From NCBI RefSeq assembly GCF_009827445.1, contig NZ_WTYI01000001.1, positions 1,616,881-1,680,880 of the forward strand: a stretch of DNA of 64,000 bases, given 5' to 3'. Shown one piece after another: positions 43,064 to 51,624 of the stretch (positions are counted from its first letter, which is position 1; each line of letters opens with the position of its first letter). The stretch comes from Qipengyuania aquimaris (lineage in GTDB: Bacteria; Pseudomonadota; Alphaproteobacteria; Sphingomonadales; Sphingomonadaceae). The notes beneath the pieces are model-generated. The model was given only the letters and a program-made list of their open reading frames with translations, had not been told where the DNA came from and searched no databases. The position numbers were made by a program, and so were the translations under genes.

Positions 43064-45085
43064 CTACAGGCCCAGCTTGATGCCGGCCCATACGGTCCGC
43101 GGCACACCGAGATCGATGGAGCCGCCCTGGTTTCGGGTCACGATTTCCTCGTCGAACAGGTTTTCGCCGCGCAGCACCACGGCAAGGCGCCTGGTCACGG
43201 GCACCTGCGCGTAAACGCCGAAGGTGGTCGCGGCCGGCAGCAAATCGGTCTCGAGATCGTCCTCGAACTGGTCGCCGGTGTGGCGCAGCGATGCTGCGAG
43301 CAGCCAGTCCGTCGCGGGTCGCCAGCTAAGCGTCGCCCCGCCCGCCCAGCGCGGCGTTTGCGCAGGCCGGTTGCCGTCGAAAGCGGCGCCCGCATCGCGT
43401 GCCTCGGCATCGGTATAGGCGAGCGAGAGATCGAAGCGCAGCGTGTCGAGGGACAGGCCAGCGGAGACTTCAACGCCGCGCGCCCTGATCTCGTCGATAT
43501 TCTGGCGCTGGCGGGTGGTGGCATCGAGAGTGACGTTCGCGATCGCCCCTTCGACCTTGTTGTCGAAAACCGTGGCCGACAGTTCCACGCCCTCTGCCGG
43601 GGTCAGGTCGAACCCGACCTCCACGCCTTCCAGCCGCTCGTTACGCAGGGAAGCATTGGCATTGGTCGTGACCGGAAACACGACGAAGGGCCGGTAAAGC
43701 TCGTTCAGCGTGGGCAGGCGCAGGCCGGTGTACCCCGCTGCACGCAGGCGCAAGGCATCGGAGGCCCTGAACAACACGCCGCCGCGATAAGAATCCTGCC
43801 ATCCGGAGCGATCCTCGAACCGGTCCGACCGGACCAAGCCACCCGAGGCATCGCGGGCCTCGTAGAAGCCGTCCGAAATCGCAAAGCGGTCAACCCGCGC
43901 GCCGCCCGTCAGCGTGATGGGGCCGAGAAGCCATTCATGCTCCACGAAGAAGCCGAGATCGGAATTGGTCCCGCCCGCATTACGGCGTTCGCGCACCGTG
44001 CCGCTGAAAGCGCTGATGGCGGTTTCGAACAGCTCGCCATTGGAGCGGCGATAATCGACACCCAGCCGCAGGACCTGATCATCCTGGACCGGCGGACGCA
44101 CCTCCAGCTTGCCGCCAAGCCCGGTCGAGGGGGTATTGCGCTGGTCGAGGACCGGCACGAACCGCGTCGAGCTTATGACCGTATTGGTGAAATTGCGCGC
44201 CTGCACGTATGCGAGCGCTTCATATTGCCAGTCGCCGCGCCCGACGAGGCGAATGCTGGCATCCTGGCCGGAGCTGGAACTGTCCGCGCCATCGAAGCGC
44301 AAGGTGCGGCGGTCGTCATAGACAAGGCCGCGCACCTGCAGCTCCGCATCCTCGCCCACGGGAATGACCTCGCGAAGCTGCGTGGACCAGCTGTCGTAAG
44401 CCGATTTGGCGCTGGCATCGACACGGTCGGTCTGCGGCGTGGTGAAAAAGCCCGGCCCCCGGTCCCAACGCGCGGAGATCACCCCGAAGCCGTCGGCGAG
44501 TTGCGAGGATGCGTGCAGCGCGCTCTCCGTACCGCCGCGATCATTGACCAGGACCTGGCCGCCGAAACCGTCGAGATCGACAGCACCGGCGCTCACCAAT
44601 TCGATCGTTCCGGCCAGCGCGCCGGCGCCGAACGAACCCGCACCGCCCCCGCGCGTCACCCTGATTTCGCCCAGGCGTTCAGGTGCAATCGCGGTGAAAG
44701 GAATGAAGCCGAAAAAGGGATCGGCCATCGGCACGCCGTCGAGCAGCACCAGCGCGCGGCTGGTCGCATTGCCGCCGAGAGCACGCAAGGTCGCACCCTG
44801 TGCGCTGGGATTGGAAGAGCGGCTGTCCGAGCGCCGGAATTGCTGGAAGCCTGCGACCGAAGATAGCACGTCCTCTATCCGTCCCGAAGGCGCCGACACG
44901 ATCTGTTCGCGCTTGATCGTCTGCGTATCGTAGGCCGGACTGGCAGGGGTTTCCTCCAGCCCTTCGCCGGTGACGACGATGACCGGCACCTCGGTATCCT
45001 GTGCGATTACAGGCGATGGGGGGGCGGCAGCCGCCACGAAAATTCCGGCGCGTAGCGCGAGAGAAGCTGGAGCGAGCAATTTCAT
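43064..45085 (-). CDS. TonB-dependent receptor, BtuB/siderophore-like
   Basis: 673 residues. A signal peptide (ASLALRAGIFVAAAAPPSPVIA, to ~29) leads to a TonB box-like PVIVVTG (~34-40), a plug (IEDVLSSVAGFQQFRRSDSR, LDGVPMADPFFGFIPF) and a 22-strand-type barrel ending TVWAGIKLGL. The size and wording resemble BtuB or iron-chelate receptors rather than the larger glycan type. No B12 riboswitch is visible in the 46-base gap upstream. The substrate is unknown; the adjacent MFS transporter gene upstream may handle the same compound. Confidence 0.9.
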   Translation of the reverse strand: MKLLAPASLALRAGIFVAAAAPPSPVIAQDTEVPVIVVTGEGLEETPASPAYDTQTIKREQIVSAPSGRIEDVLSSVAGFQQFRRSDSRSSNPSAQGATLRALGGNATSRALVLLDGVPMADPFFGFIPFTAIAPERLGEIRVTRGGGAGSFGAGALAGTIELVSAGAVDLDGFGGQVLVNDRGGTESALHASSQLADGFGVISARWDRGPGFFTTPQTDRVDASAKSAYDSWSTQLREVIPVGEDAELQVRGLVYDDRRTLRFDGADSSSSGQDASIRLVGRGDWQYEALAYVQARNFTNTVISSTRFVPVLDQRNTPSTGLGGKLEVRPPVQDDQVLRLGVDYRRSNGELFETAISAFSGTVRERRNAGGTNSDLGFFVEHEWLLGPITLTGGARVDRFAISDGFYEARDASGGLVRSDRFEDRSGWQDSYRGGVLFRASDALRLRAAGYTGLRLPTLNELYRPFVVFPVTTNANASLRNERLEGVEVGFDLTPAEGVELSATVFDNKVEGAIANVTLDATTRQRQNIDEIRARGVEVSAGLSLDTLRFDLSLAYTDAEARDAGAAFDGNRPAQTPRWAGGATLSWRPATDWLLAASLRHTGDQFEDDLETDLLPAATTFGVYAQVPVTRRLAVVLRGENLFDEEIVTRNQGGSIDLGVPRTVWAGIKLGL

Positions 45086-45131
45086 CGGCGGTGCTTTCGG
45101 GGACCCTCGCCGGCCGGTCAAGCCAATGCTC

Positions 45132-46352
45132 TCAGTCTTCTTCGGATTCGAGCACGGCGGCCATGGGCGATGTGCGCGGAAGGCTTTGGAAAGGTTGCTG
45201 GTCGTCGGCTGCAACGGGAGGGGATGCGGCCATACGCCAGAGGCCGAACAAGCCACCGAGCAGCGCCAGGGCGCCGATCGCGAAGAACAGGCCCGCCGGA
45301 CCGGCAACGCTCATCGCGGTCGATCCGATCAGAGGCCCTGCAACCGCGCCTGCCGAATAGGTGAGCACCAAGCCGCTGCTCGCCCCGATACGCTCATCTT
45401 CTTCGAGGTGGTCGTTCGTATGTGCGACGCATAGGGGATAAAGGGCGAAGGCGAAGCCGCCGAACATCGCACCAAGCAGGATCGTCCCCTCGTTCGGCAA
45501 ATCGAGCAGGACAAGGCCCGCACAGATCGCCGCCGCAATCAGGCTGCACCACACGATTACCCTACGACGGTCGAACCGGTCGGACAGCAATCCGAGCGGG
45601 TATTGCAGCAGCACGCCGCCCGCGATCACGCTGAAGGTGAAAAAGGCGACCTGCGAAAGGTCCATGCCGATCCGCTGCACGTAAACCGCACCCATGGCGT
45701 AGAATGCGCCCAGCATGGCGCCGGTCGTCAGCGTGCCGACGATGCCGAGCGGGGATGCAGTATAGAGGCGCTTCAGCGAGAACGGCACGGTGCGTTCGAT
45801 ATGCGGCTGCTCCATCCGGGTCAGCAGGACCGGCAGCAGCGCAAGGGACAGCAGCACGGCCGAAACCATGAAGGGCAGGTCCGGCGAATTGTCGCCCAGG
45901 TTCAGCAGGAACTGGCCCGCTGCCTGCCCGCAATACAGGGCGATCATATAGGCCGCTAGGATCGTGCTGCGGTTATGCGGCTGGGCCTGCTTGTTGAGCC
46001 AGCTTTCGAGGCACACGAAGACGCCCGCCATGGCAAAACCGTCCACTAGCCGCAGCGCAATCCACAAATAGGGGAAGTCCACGATCGCATAGGTCAGGCT
46101 GCTTGCCGAAAACACAGTCACGAAAGCAGCGAAGGCGCGGATGTGTCCGATACGTGCAATCAGGGCTTCGACCTTGAGCGAACCCCAAGTGAGCCCCGCG
46201 AAATAGCCTGTACCCACGATGCCGATCAGCAGCGCCGCCGCGCCCGCCTCTTCCAGCCGGATGGCGATGAGGGTCGAAAGGAAACCGCTTCCCGCCATCA
46301 GGATGAAGATGGCGAACAAGAGGGACCGGATCGGAAGGGCCGAAGATAACAT
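45132..46352 (-). CDS. MFS transporter (YcaD-like)
   Basis: 406 residues with 12 predicted helices. MLSSALPIRSLLFAIFILMAG opens helix 1, and the loop GSLKVEALIARIGHI and the mid-protein GLLSDRFDRRRV carry MFS-type sequence. Close to the YcaD/YfkF branch of putative exporters. Start ATG 46352 has AGGGG 7 bases upstream; ATG 46373 lacks a site. The TonB receptor gene starts 46 bases downstream on the same strand, so the two probably form an operon. Confidence 0.87.
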   Translation of the reverse strand: MLSSALPIRSLLFAIFILMAGSGFLSTLIAIRLEEAGAAALLIGIVGTGYFAGLTWGSLKVEALIARIGHIRAFAAFVTVFSASSLTYAIVDFPYLWIALRLVDGFAMAGVFVCLESWLNKQAQPHNRSTILAAYMIALYCGQAAGQFLLNLGDNSPDLPFMVSAVLLSLALLPVLLTRMEQPHIERTVPFSLKRLYTASPLGIVGTLTTGAMLGAFYAMGAVYVQRIGMDLSQVAFFTFSVIAGGVLLQYPLGLLSDRFDRRRVIVWCSLIAAAICAGLVLLDLPNEGTILLGAMFGGFAFALYPLCVAHTNDHLEEDERIGASSGLVLTYSAGAVAGPLIGSTAMSVAGPAGLFFAIGALALLGGLFGLWRMAASPPVAADDQQPFQSLPRTSPMAAVLESEED

Positions 46353-46422
46353 CGAATCGCCCCTAACACTCATGGCACATGCTTCAAGGTGCTGCGGAAA
46401 TCGCAGGTCCGGAACTAGCATA

Positions 46423-46460
46423 AAAAACGCGGCCCTGCGGGACTTACCGCAAGGCCGCGC
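46423..46460 (-). terminator. Rho-independent terminator after ompW
   Basis: On the minus strand GCGGCCTTGCGG and CCGCAGGGCCGC form a long stem (with one mismatch) followed by six T. It lies 40 bases past the ompW stop and just upstream of the MFS gene. Confidence 0.85.
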
Positions 46461-46499
46461 AAGGCGGGCCGGCTGGCGTGCGAGAGCCGGCCGATCCGT

Positions 46500-47174
46500 T
46501 TAGAAGCGGTAGGCGACGCCGGCGCTCAGCACCCATGGGTCGAGATCGTGTTCGGTCTGGATGGCAAGCGTGTCGCCTGCGTACCAGCTCGCCGTGGTGC
46601 CGACGAAATAGCGCTTCGCATCGACGCTGAAGGCGAGGCCGCTGTCATTGACCGGAAGATCAAAACCGGCCTGCAGCACGAAGCCGAATTCGTCCGACAG
46701 ATCGGTCTTGGTCACACCCAGCGGCAGGGTCGCTTCGCCGGGGTCCACATCCACCCAGAGGAAATAGGTCGCGCCCGCGCCGACGTAGGGCTTCGCACCG
46801 CCGAGATCGAAGTGGTATTTCGCCGTGACGGTGGCCGGGATGAGCTTGGCATCGGACACCAGCTCGGCACCCGTCAGGCCAGAGACGGCGTCGACATCGT
46901 GCTGCGTCATGCAGCAGATCGTCTCCAGCGAGAAATTGGGCGAGACGAAATACTCGATCGCGAGCGTCGGCACGACATTGTCGTTGGCCTCGGTCTGCGT
47001 CCCGGCAGGCAGGCCGACGATATCGGTTTTCACCTCGGTGATCTTGCCATCGGGAAGCACGGCTGTGCCTAACAGCTTCACCTGGATGGCGCCCTTGGCG
47101 TCCTGTGCCTGCGCCTGGGCGGGGATGGCAAGCATCGCGAGCCCCGCGACGGTTCCGGCAAGCAGTTTCTTCAT
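46500..47174 (-). CDS. ompW: OmpW family outer-membrane protein
   Basis: 224 residues with a signal peptide (KKLLAGTVAGLAMLAIPAQAQA, cleavage near 23) and an eight-stranded barrel pattern ending in AYRF. Family features include VPTLAIEYFVSPNFSLE, TVTAKYHFDL and KPYVGAGATYFLW. OmpW forms a small hydrophobic channel and is often induced under low oxygen. Start ATG 47174 has AAGGA upstream. It is divergent from the Fnr-type regulator with a perfect FNR box in the gap at 47270-47283. Confidence 0.92.
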   Translation of the reverse strand: MKKLLAGTVAGLAMLAIPAQAQAQDAKGAIQVKLLGTAVLPDGKITEVKTDIVGLPAGTQTEANDNVVPTLAIEYFVSPNFSLETICCMTQHDVDAVSGLTGAELVSDAKLIPATVTAKYHFDLGGAKPYVGAGATYFLWVDVDPGEATLPLGVTKTDLSDEFGFVLQAGFDLPVNDSGLAFSVDAKRYFVGTTASWYAGDTLAIQTEHDLDPWVLSAGVAYRF

Positions 47175-47269
47175 TTCGCATTCCTTGGCGCGATGCAGCG
47201 GCCACCCCATGCGGCCCAGGTTGTTGCATCGCGTGGCAAGGCAACTGCACCAGCTTTCCATGGTGCTCC

Positions 47270-47283
47270 TTGATCTGGATCAA
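47270..47283. promoter_or_regulatory. FNR/FixK box between ompW and the Fnr-type gene
   Basis: TTGATCTGGATCAA matches the consensus TTGATnnnnATCAA at every defined position. It lies 35 bases upstream of the regulator gene and 96 bases upstream of ompW. It may control either or both, including autoregulation. Confidence 0.88.
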
Positions 47284-47317
47284 TGAGATACGCTTTTCGC
47301 CGCGCGATAGGGCGTGC

Positions 47318-48019
47318 ATGCACACTTGCACCGACGCCTTCGACTGCTTCGTAAGCCGCGTTCTGCCCAAGCGCACAGGGCCGGAGACCGTGCGCCTGTT
47401 CCGCACGCTGGGTTCGCACGTCCACCTTAAAGCGGACCGTCAGCTCCACTACCCCGACGACGAGCCGACCCTCGTCTTCCTGTGCGACGGTGCGACGAAA
47501 CTGGTCGCCCATGCCTCGGACCATCGCGAACAGGTGCTCGCCTTCCATTTCACCGGAGACCTGCTGACGCTGCCCGCCCATGGCGCGCACAGCTACACGC
47601 TCGAAGCACTGGTCGAGTGCGACCTCATGACTTTCCCCTACGCACAGTTCCTGCAAGCTGCCGAAAAGCACCAGCAGGTCCTCACCCAATTGCTGGAGCG
47701 CAGCACCGTCTCGCTGCAGCGCAGCCGAGAGAAGACCCTCACGCTGGGGCGCAAGTCGGCGCTCGAACGCGTGTCCAGCTTCCTGCTCTCCATGGCAGAG
47801 CGGATCGGACGCGGTGAAGGGTCCGAGGTGAAGCTGGACCTGCCCATGTCGCGCAGGGATATCGCCGACAGCCTCGGCCTCACCATAGAGACCGTCAGCC
47901 GCCAGTTCACCTTGCTGCGAGACCAGGGACTGATCCGGACGCAGGGCCGCTCCGGAGTGACGTTACTACGCGTCGACGAACTCGATCGCCGCGCAGGCCA
48001 CCTCAGGGTCGCGGCGTGA
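47318..48019 (+). CDS. Fnr/FixK-type transcriptional regulator
   Basis: 233 residues of the CRP/FNR superfamily: a cyclic-nucleotide-type beta-roll, a long helix (~110-140), and a C-terminal HTH with SRRDIADSLGLTIETVSRQF (recognition E-T-x-S-R as in FNR). Cysteines are C4, C10, C56 and C101. C101 aligns with C122 of E. coli FNR and C4-x5-C10 with C23-x5-C29; the third N-terminal ligand is not present from this start (a Cys codon sits just before the ATG). It likely activates the adjacent cco operon under low oxygen. Start ATG 47318. Confidence 0.9.
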   Translation: MHTCTDAFDCFVSRVLPKRTGPETVRLFRTLGSHVHLKADRQLHYPDDEPTLVFLCDGATKLVAHASDHREQVLAFHFTGDLLTLPAHGAHSYTLEALVECDLMTFPYAQFLQAAEKHQQVLTQLLERSTVSLQRSREKTLTLGRKSALERVSSFLLSMAERIGRGEGSEVKLDLPMSRRDIADSLGLTIETVSRQFTLLRDQGLIRTQGRSGVTLLRVDELDRRAGHLRVAA

Positions 48020-48033
48020 AAAATCCATCAAAT

Positions 48034-48047
48034 TTGATCCACATCAA
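48034..48047. promoter_or_regulatory. FNR/FixK box upstream of ccoN
   Basis: TTGATCCACATCAA matches TTGATnnnnATCAA perfectly. Its centre is 59 bases upstream of the ccoN start, compatible with class II activation of a promoter giving a ~20-base leader. Confidence 0.9.
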
Positions 48048-48099
48048 TGCCGGATCCCGGTGGCCACGTTAGGCGCGCAGGGATTGCACGGGAGGTAAT

Positions 48100-49776
48100 A
48101 TGCAAGCGGAAACCGCATTAGGCCGCACAATGCTGTGGTTTGTCCTGTTCCTGGTCTCGATCGTGGTCGTCGCCACGGCGGCCGACGGGGGCTTTGCCGC
48201 TCACGCGGTAATCGTGGCGCTGGTGTGCTTCGTCCTGATGTGGATGAGCGCATCGCGATACGATCCCGCGAGCAAGCTCAACAGCTTCTTCAAGATGCCC
48301 GACACGCCGTCGAAATATGACGACGACCCCATTCGCTGGGGCGTGCTGGCGACCATGTTCTGGGGCATTGCGGGCCTTGCCGCGGGCCTCTTCATCGCCT
48401 TGCAGCTGGCCTTCCCGCAGCTCAATTTCGAGCCCTATTTCAATTTCGGCAGGGTTCGCCCGCTTCATACCAGCGCCGTGATCTTCGCATTCGGCGGCAA
48501 TGCCCTGATCGCAACGAGCTTCTATGTCGTCCAGCGCACCTGCCGCGCGCAGCTGGCCTTCCCCGGCCTCGCCCGCTTCGTATTCTGGGGCTACCAGCTG
48601 TTCATCGTGCTGGCTGCGACGGGTTACCTGCTCGGCGTCACGCAATCGCGCGAATATGCAGAGCCCGAATGGTATGTCGACCTGTGGCTGACCATCGTGT
48701 GGGTGGCCTATTTCATCGTCTTTGTCGGCACCATCGTGCGCCGCCGCGAACCGCATATCTACGTCGCGAACTGGTTCTACCTCGCCTTCATCGTGACCGT
48801 TGCGATGCTCCACATCGTCAACAACCTCGCCATGCCGGTGAGCCTGCTCGGCGCGAAGAGCTATAGCGCCTTTGCCGGCGTGCAGGATGCGCTGACGCAG
48901 TGGTGGTACGGCCATAACGCGGTCGGGTTCTTCCTGACGGCGGGCTTCCTGGCGATGATGTACTACTTCGTGCCGAAACAGGCCGAACGCCCGGTCTACA
49001 GCTACCGGCTGTCGATCATCCACTTCTGGTCGCTGATCTTCCTCTATATCTGGGCGGGTCCGCACCACCTGCACTATACCGCGCTGCCCGACTGGGCGCA
49101 GACGCTGGGCATGGTGTTCTCGATCATGCTGTGGATGCCCAGCTGGGGCGGCATGATCAACGGCCTGATGACCCTCAACGGGGCATGGGACAAGATCCGC
49201 ACCGACCCGATCATCCGCATGATGGTCATGGCGCTCGCCTTCTACGGGATGAGCACGTTCGAAGGGCCGATGCTCTCGATCAAGAGCGTGAACAGCCTGT
49301 CGCACTATACCGACTGGACCATCGGCCACGTCCACTCCGGCGCGCTGGGATGGAACGGCATGATCACCTTCGCCTGCGTTTACTTCCTCGTGCCGCGCCT
49401 GTGGGGCCGGGAGCGGATGTATTCGCTGCGGATGATCAACTGGCACTTCTGGCTCGCGACGCTCGGCATCGTTTTCTACGCTGCCACCATGTGGGTTGCC
49501 GGGATCCAGCAGGGCCTGATGTGGCGCGAATACGGACCCGACGGATACCTCGTATGGTCCTTTGCAGACAGTGTCGCAGCGATGTTCCCGATGTACGTGC
49601 TGCGCGCTTTCGGCGGCCTGCTCTACCTCTCGGGCGCCTTCGTGATGACCTACAACATCTGGATGACGCTGGCCGGGAAGCTGCGCGACGAAGCGCCGAT
49701 GCGCGACGCCGCCTACGACGCGGAGAAAGACCGTCCGATCGTCGACACTCCCACCAGCGCCGTTCCGGCCGAATAA
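48100..49776 (+). CDS. ccoN: cbb3-type cytochrome c oxidase subunit I
   Basis: 558-residue catalytic subunit with about 14 helices of the heme-copper oxidase superfamily, C family. Low-spin heme His lies in [16 protein letters not shown], the CuB/heme b3 region in [15 protein letters not shown] and [15 protein letters not shown], and the active-site heme/second ligand region in [16 protein letters not shown]. It reduces O2 to water with high affinity and pumps protons. Start ATG 48100 has GGAGG 8 bases upstream. It heads an eight-gene run ccoNOQP-GHIS controlled by the FNR box at 48034. Confidence 0.97.
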   Translation: MQAETALGRTMLWFVLFLVSIVVVATAADGGFAAHAVIVALVCFVLMWMSASRYDPASKLNSFFKMPDTPSKYDDDPIRWGVLATMFWGIAGLAAGLFIALQLAFPQLNFEPYFNFGRVRPLHTSAVIFAFGGNALIATSFYVVQRTCRAQLAFPGLARFVFWGYQLFIVLAATGYLLGVTQSREYAEPEWYVDLWLTIVWVAYFIVFVGTIVRRREPHIYVANWFYLAFIVTVAMLHIVNNLAMPVSLLGAKSYSAFAGVQDALTQWWYGHNAVGFFLTAGFLAMMYYFVPKQAERPVYSYRLSIIHFWSLIFLYIWAGPHHLHYTALPDWAQTLGMVFSIMLWMPSWGGMINGLMTLNGAWDKIRTDPIIRMMVMALAFYGMSTFEGPMLSIKSVNSLSHYTDWTIGHVHSGALGWNGMITFACVYFLVPRLWGRERMYSLRMINWHFWLATLGIVFYAATMWVAGIQQGLMWREYGPDGYLVWSFADSVAAMFPMYVLRAFGGLLYLSGAFVMTYNIWMTLAGKLRDEAPMRDAAYDAEKDRPIVDTPTSAVPAE

Positions 49777-49788
49777 GGGCTGACTGCC

Positions 49789-50541
49789 ATGACCATGACC
49801 GAACGCCACAAGAAACTCGAACGCAATATCACGCTGCTGGCGGTGTGCACGCTGATCACGGTTGCAATCGGCGGCCTGGTACAGATCACCCCGCTCTTCT
49901 ACCTCGACAACACCATCGAGAAAGTCGACGGGATGCGGCCCTATACCCCACTGGAACAGGCCGGGCGCGACATCTACATCCGCGAAGGCTGCTATGTCTG
50001 CCATAGCCAGATGATCCGCCCGTTCCGCGACGAGGTGGAACGCTACGGCGCATACAGCCTCGCTGCGGAAAGCATGTACGACCACCCCTTCCAGTGGGGC
50101 TCGAAGCGGACCGGGCCCGACCTTGCCCGCGTCGGGGGTCGCTATTCGGATGAATGGCACGTCCAGCACCTCATCAACCCGCAGGCCGTGGTGCCTGAAA
50201 GCGTCATGCCGCAATACGGTTTCCTCGCCGGAACCGAGCTTGCCGTGGGCGATCCTTCCGCGACCCTCACCGCGCTCAGCCGCGTCGGCGTGCCCTACTC
50301 GCAGGAAGACATCGACAACGCCCTGATGGACCTGTTCCTGCAGGCCGATCCGGATGCGGAAGGCGATTTGGAAGACTTCCAGCGCCGCTATCCCAAGGCG
50401 CAGGTGCGCGATTACGACGGCGATCCCTCGCGCATCACGGAGATGGATGCGCTGGTCGCCTATCTCCAGATGCTGGGCACGCTGGTCGATGTCGACAGCG
50501 CCGCCGCGCAGCAGGAACTCGCGCAGGAGAAAGGCCGATGA
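49789..50541 (+). CDS. ccoO: cbb3-type cytochrome c oxidase subunit II
   Basis: 250-residue membrane-anchored monoheme cytochrome c. An N-terminal helix (~13-36) anchors it; the heme motif CYVCH (~65-69) and a Met ligand in [10 protein letters not shown] complete the site. It passes electrons from CcoP to CcoN in the periplasm. It starts 12 bases after ccoN; its stop overlaps the ccoQ start as ATGA. Confidence 0.96.
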   Translation: MTMTERHKKLERNITLLAVCTLITVAIGGLVQITPLFYLDNTIEKVDGMRPYTPLEQAGRDIYIREGCYVCHSQMIRPFRDEVERYGAYSLAAESMYDHPFQWGSKRTGPDLARVGGRYSDEWHVQHLINPQAVVPESVMPQYGFLAGTELAVGDPSATLTALSRVGVPYSQEDIDNALMDLFLQADPDAEGDLEDFQRRYPKAQVRDYDGDPSRITEMDALVAYLQMLGTLVDVDSAAAQQELAQEKGR

Positions 50542-50702
50542 CCTCCTACGAAAGCCTGCGCCACTTCGCCGACAGCTATGCGCTGATCGCCACCGTCGCG
50601 CTCTTCCTCCTGCTGTGCCTGTGGCCGTTCCGCCCTGGAGCAGGAAAGCGCAACGAAGAGGCAGCCAATTCGATCTTTGAAGGAAACGACGATGGCGAAT
50701 AA
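50538..50702 (+). CDS. ccoQ: cbb3-type oxidase subunit CcoQ
   Basis: 54-residue protein: [18 protein letters not shown], one membrane helix (~15-32, [18 protein letters not shown]) and a short acidic tail ending NDDGE. This fits CcoQ in size, topology and position between ccoO and ccoP. CcoQ stabilises the oxidase complex. The start overlaps the ccoO stop (ATGA) and the end overlaps ccoP by 11 bases. Confidence 0.9.
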   Translation: MTSYESLRHFADSYALIATVALFLLLCLWPFRPGAGKRNEEAANSIFEGNDDGE

Positions 50703-51624
50703 GCGCATCGACCAGCCCACCGGCACCGAAACCGTCGGCCACGAATGGGACGGCATCGAAGAACTGAACACCCCGCTGCCGCGCTGGTGGCTGTGGACCT
50801 TCTACCTCACGATCATCTTCGCCATCGGCTATGTCATCGCATACCCGGCCTGGCCTATGATCGACCGGGCGACCGCGGGCATGCTCGGCTGGTCCAGCCG
50901 CGGCGCGCTGGCTCAGGAGATGACCGCCGCCGACCGCGCACAGCAGAGCTTCCGCGAACAGCTTGCCGCGATCGACGTGGTGAAGCTGCGCGACAATCCG
51001 GAACTCATGCAGCGCGCCGTCGCGGGCGGCGCAGCGGCGTTCAAGGTGAACTGTTCGCAATGCCACGGATCGGGCGCGGCGGGGAGCCAGACATTGGGCT
51101 ATCCCAACCTCAACGATGACGACTGGCTGTGGGGCGGCGATCTTGCGGCGATCCACTATTCGATCGACCGCGGCATTCGCCAGCCGGACGATAACGAGGA
51201 GCGCCAGAGCGTGATGCCATCGTTCGACGGCGCTTTCGACAGCGCGCAGCTCGATGCAGTGACGCAGCACGTCCTGTCGCTGAGCGGCAATGCGGATGCC
51301 AGCGCGGCAGGCGCGCAGATCTACGGCGATAATTGCGCGGCCTGCCACGGTCCAGCCGGACAGGGCGACCGTGCGCAAGGCGCGCCGCGTCTCAACGACC
51401 AGATCTGGCTTCGTGGCGGAACTGCGGCGGACATCAAGCGCCAGATCCTCAATCCCAGGATGGGCGCAATGCCCGCATGGGGCGAGAGGCTGGACCCGGT
51501 GACGGTCAAGATGCTGACAGCCTATGTCTATTCGCTCGGGGGAGGCGAAGAGGCGCAAGCGGAGATTTCCGACAGCGCCGAGCCCCAACCCGAAGCGGAA
51601 GCCGGAAACGATGGGCAACCCTGA
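50692..51624 (+). CDS. ccoP: cbb3-type cytochrome c oxidase subunit III (diheme)
   Basis: 310 residues. An N-terminal CcoP membrane hairpin or helix (~35-60, PRWWLWTFYLTIIFAIGYVIAY) is preceded by the family motif HEWDGIEELNTPLP. Two c-type hemes follow: CSQCH (~119-123) and CAACH (~216-220). It accepts electrons from soluble or membrane cytochrome c. It overlaps ccoQ by 11 bases and ccoG by 14 bases. Confidence 0.96.
   Translation: MANKRIDQPTGTETVGHEWDGIEELNTPLPRWWLWTFYLTIIFAIGYVIAYPAWPMIDRATAGMLGWSSRGALAQEMTAADRAQQSFREQLAAIDVVKLRDNPELMQRAVAGGAAAFKVNCSQCHGSGAAGSQTLGYPNLNDDDWLWGGDLAAIHYSIDRGIRQPDDNEERQSVMPSFDGAFDSAQLDAVTQHVLSLSGNADASAAGAQIYGDNCAACHGPAGQGDRAQGAPRLNDQIWLRGGTAADIKRQILNPRMGAMPAWGERLDPVTVKMLTAYVYSLGGGEEAQAEISDSAEPQPEAEAGNDGQP

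Noticed and set aside
45086..45131. A B12 riboswitch upstream of the BtuB-like receptor
   Set aside because: The gap is only 46 bases and contains no B12-box-like sequence.
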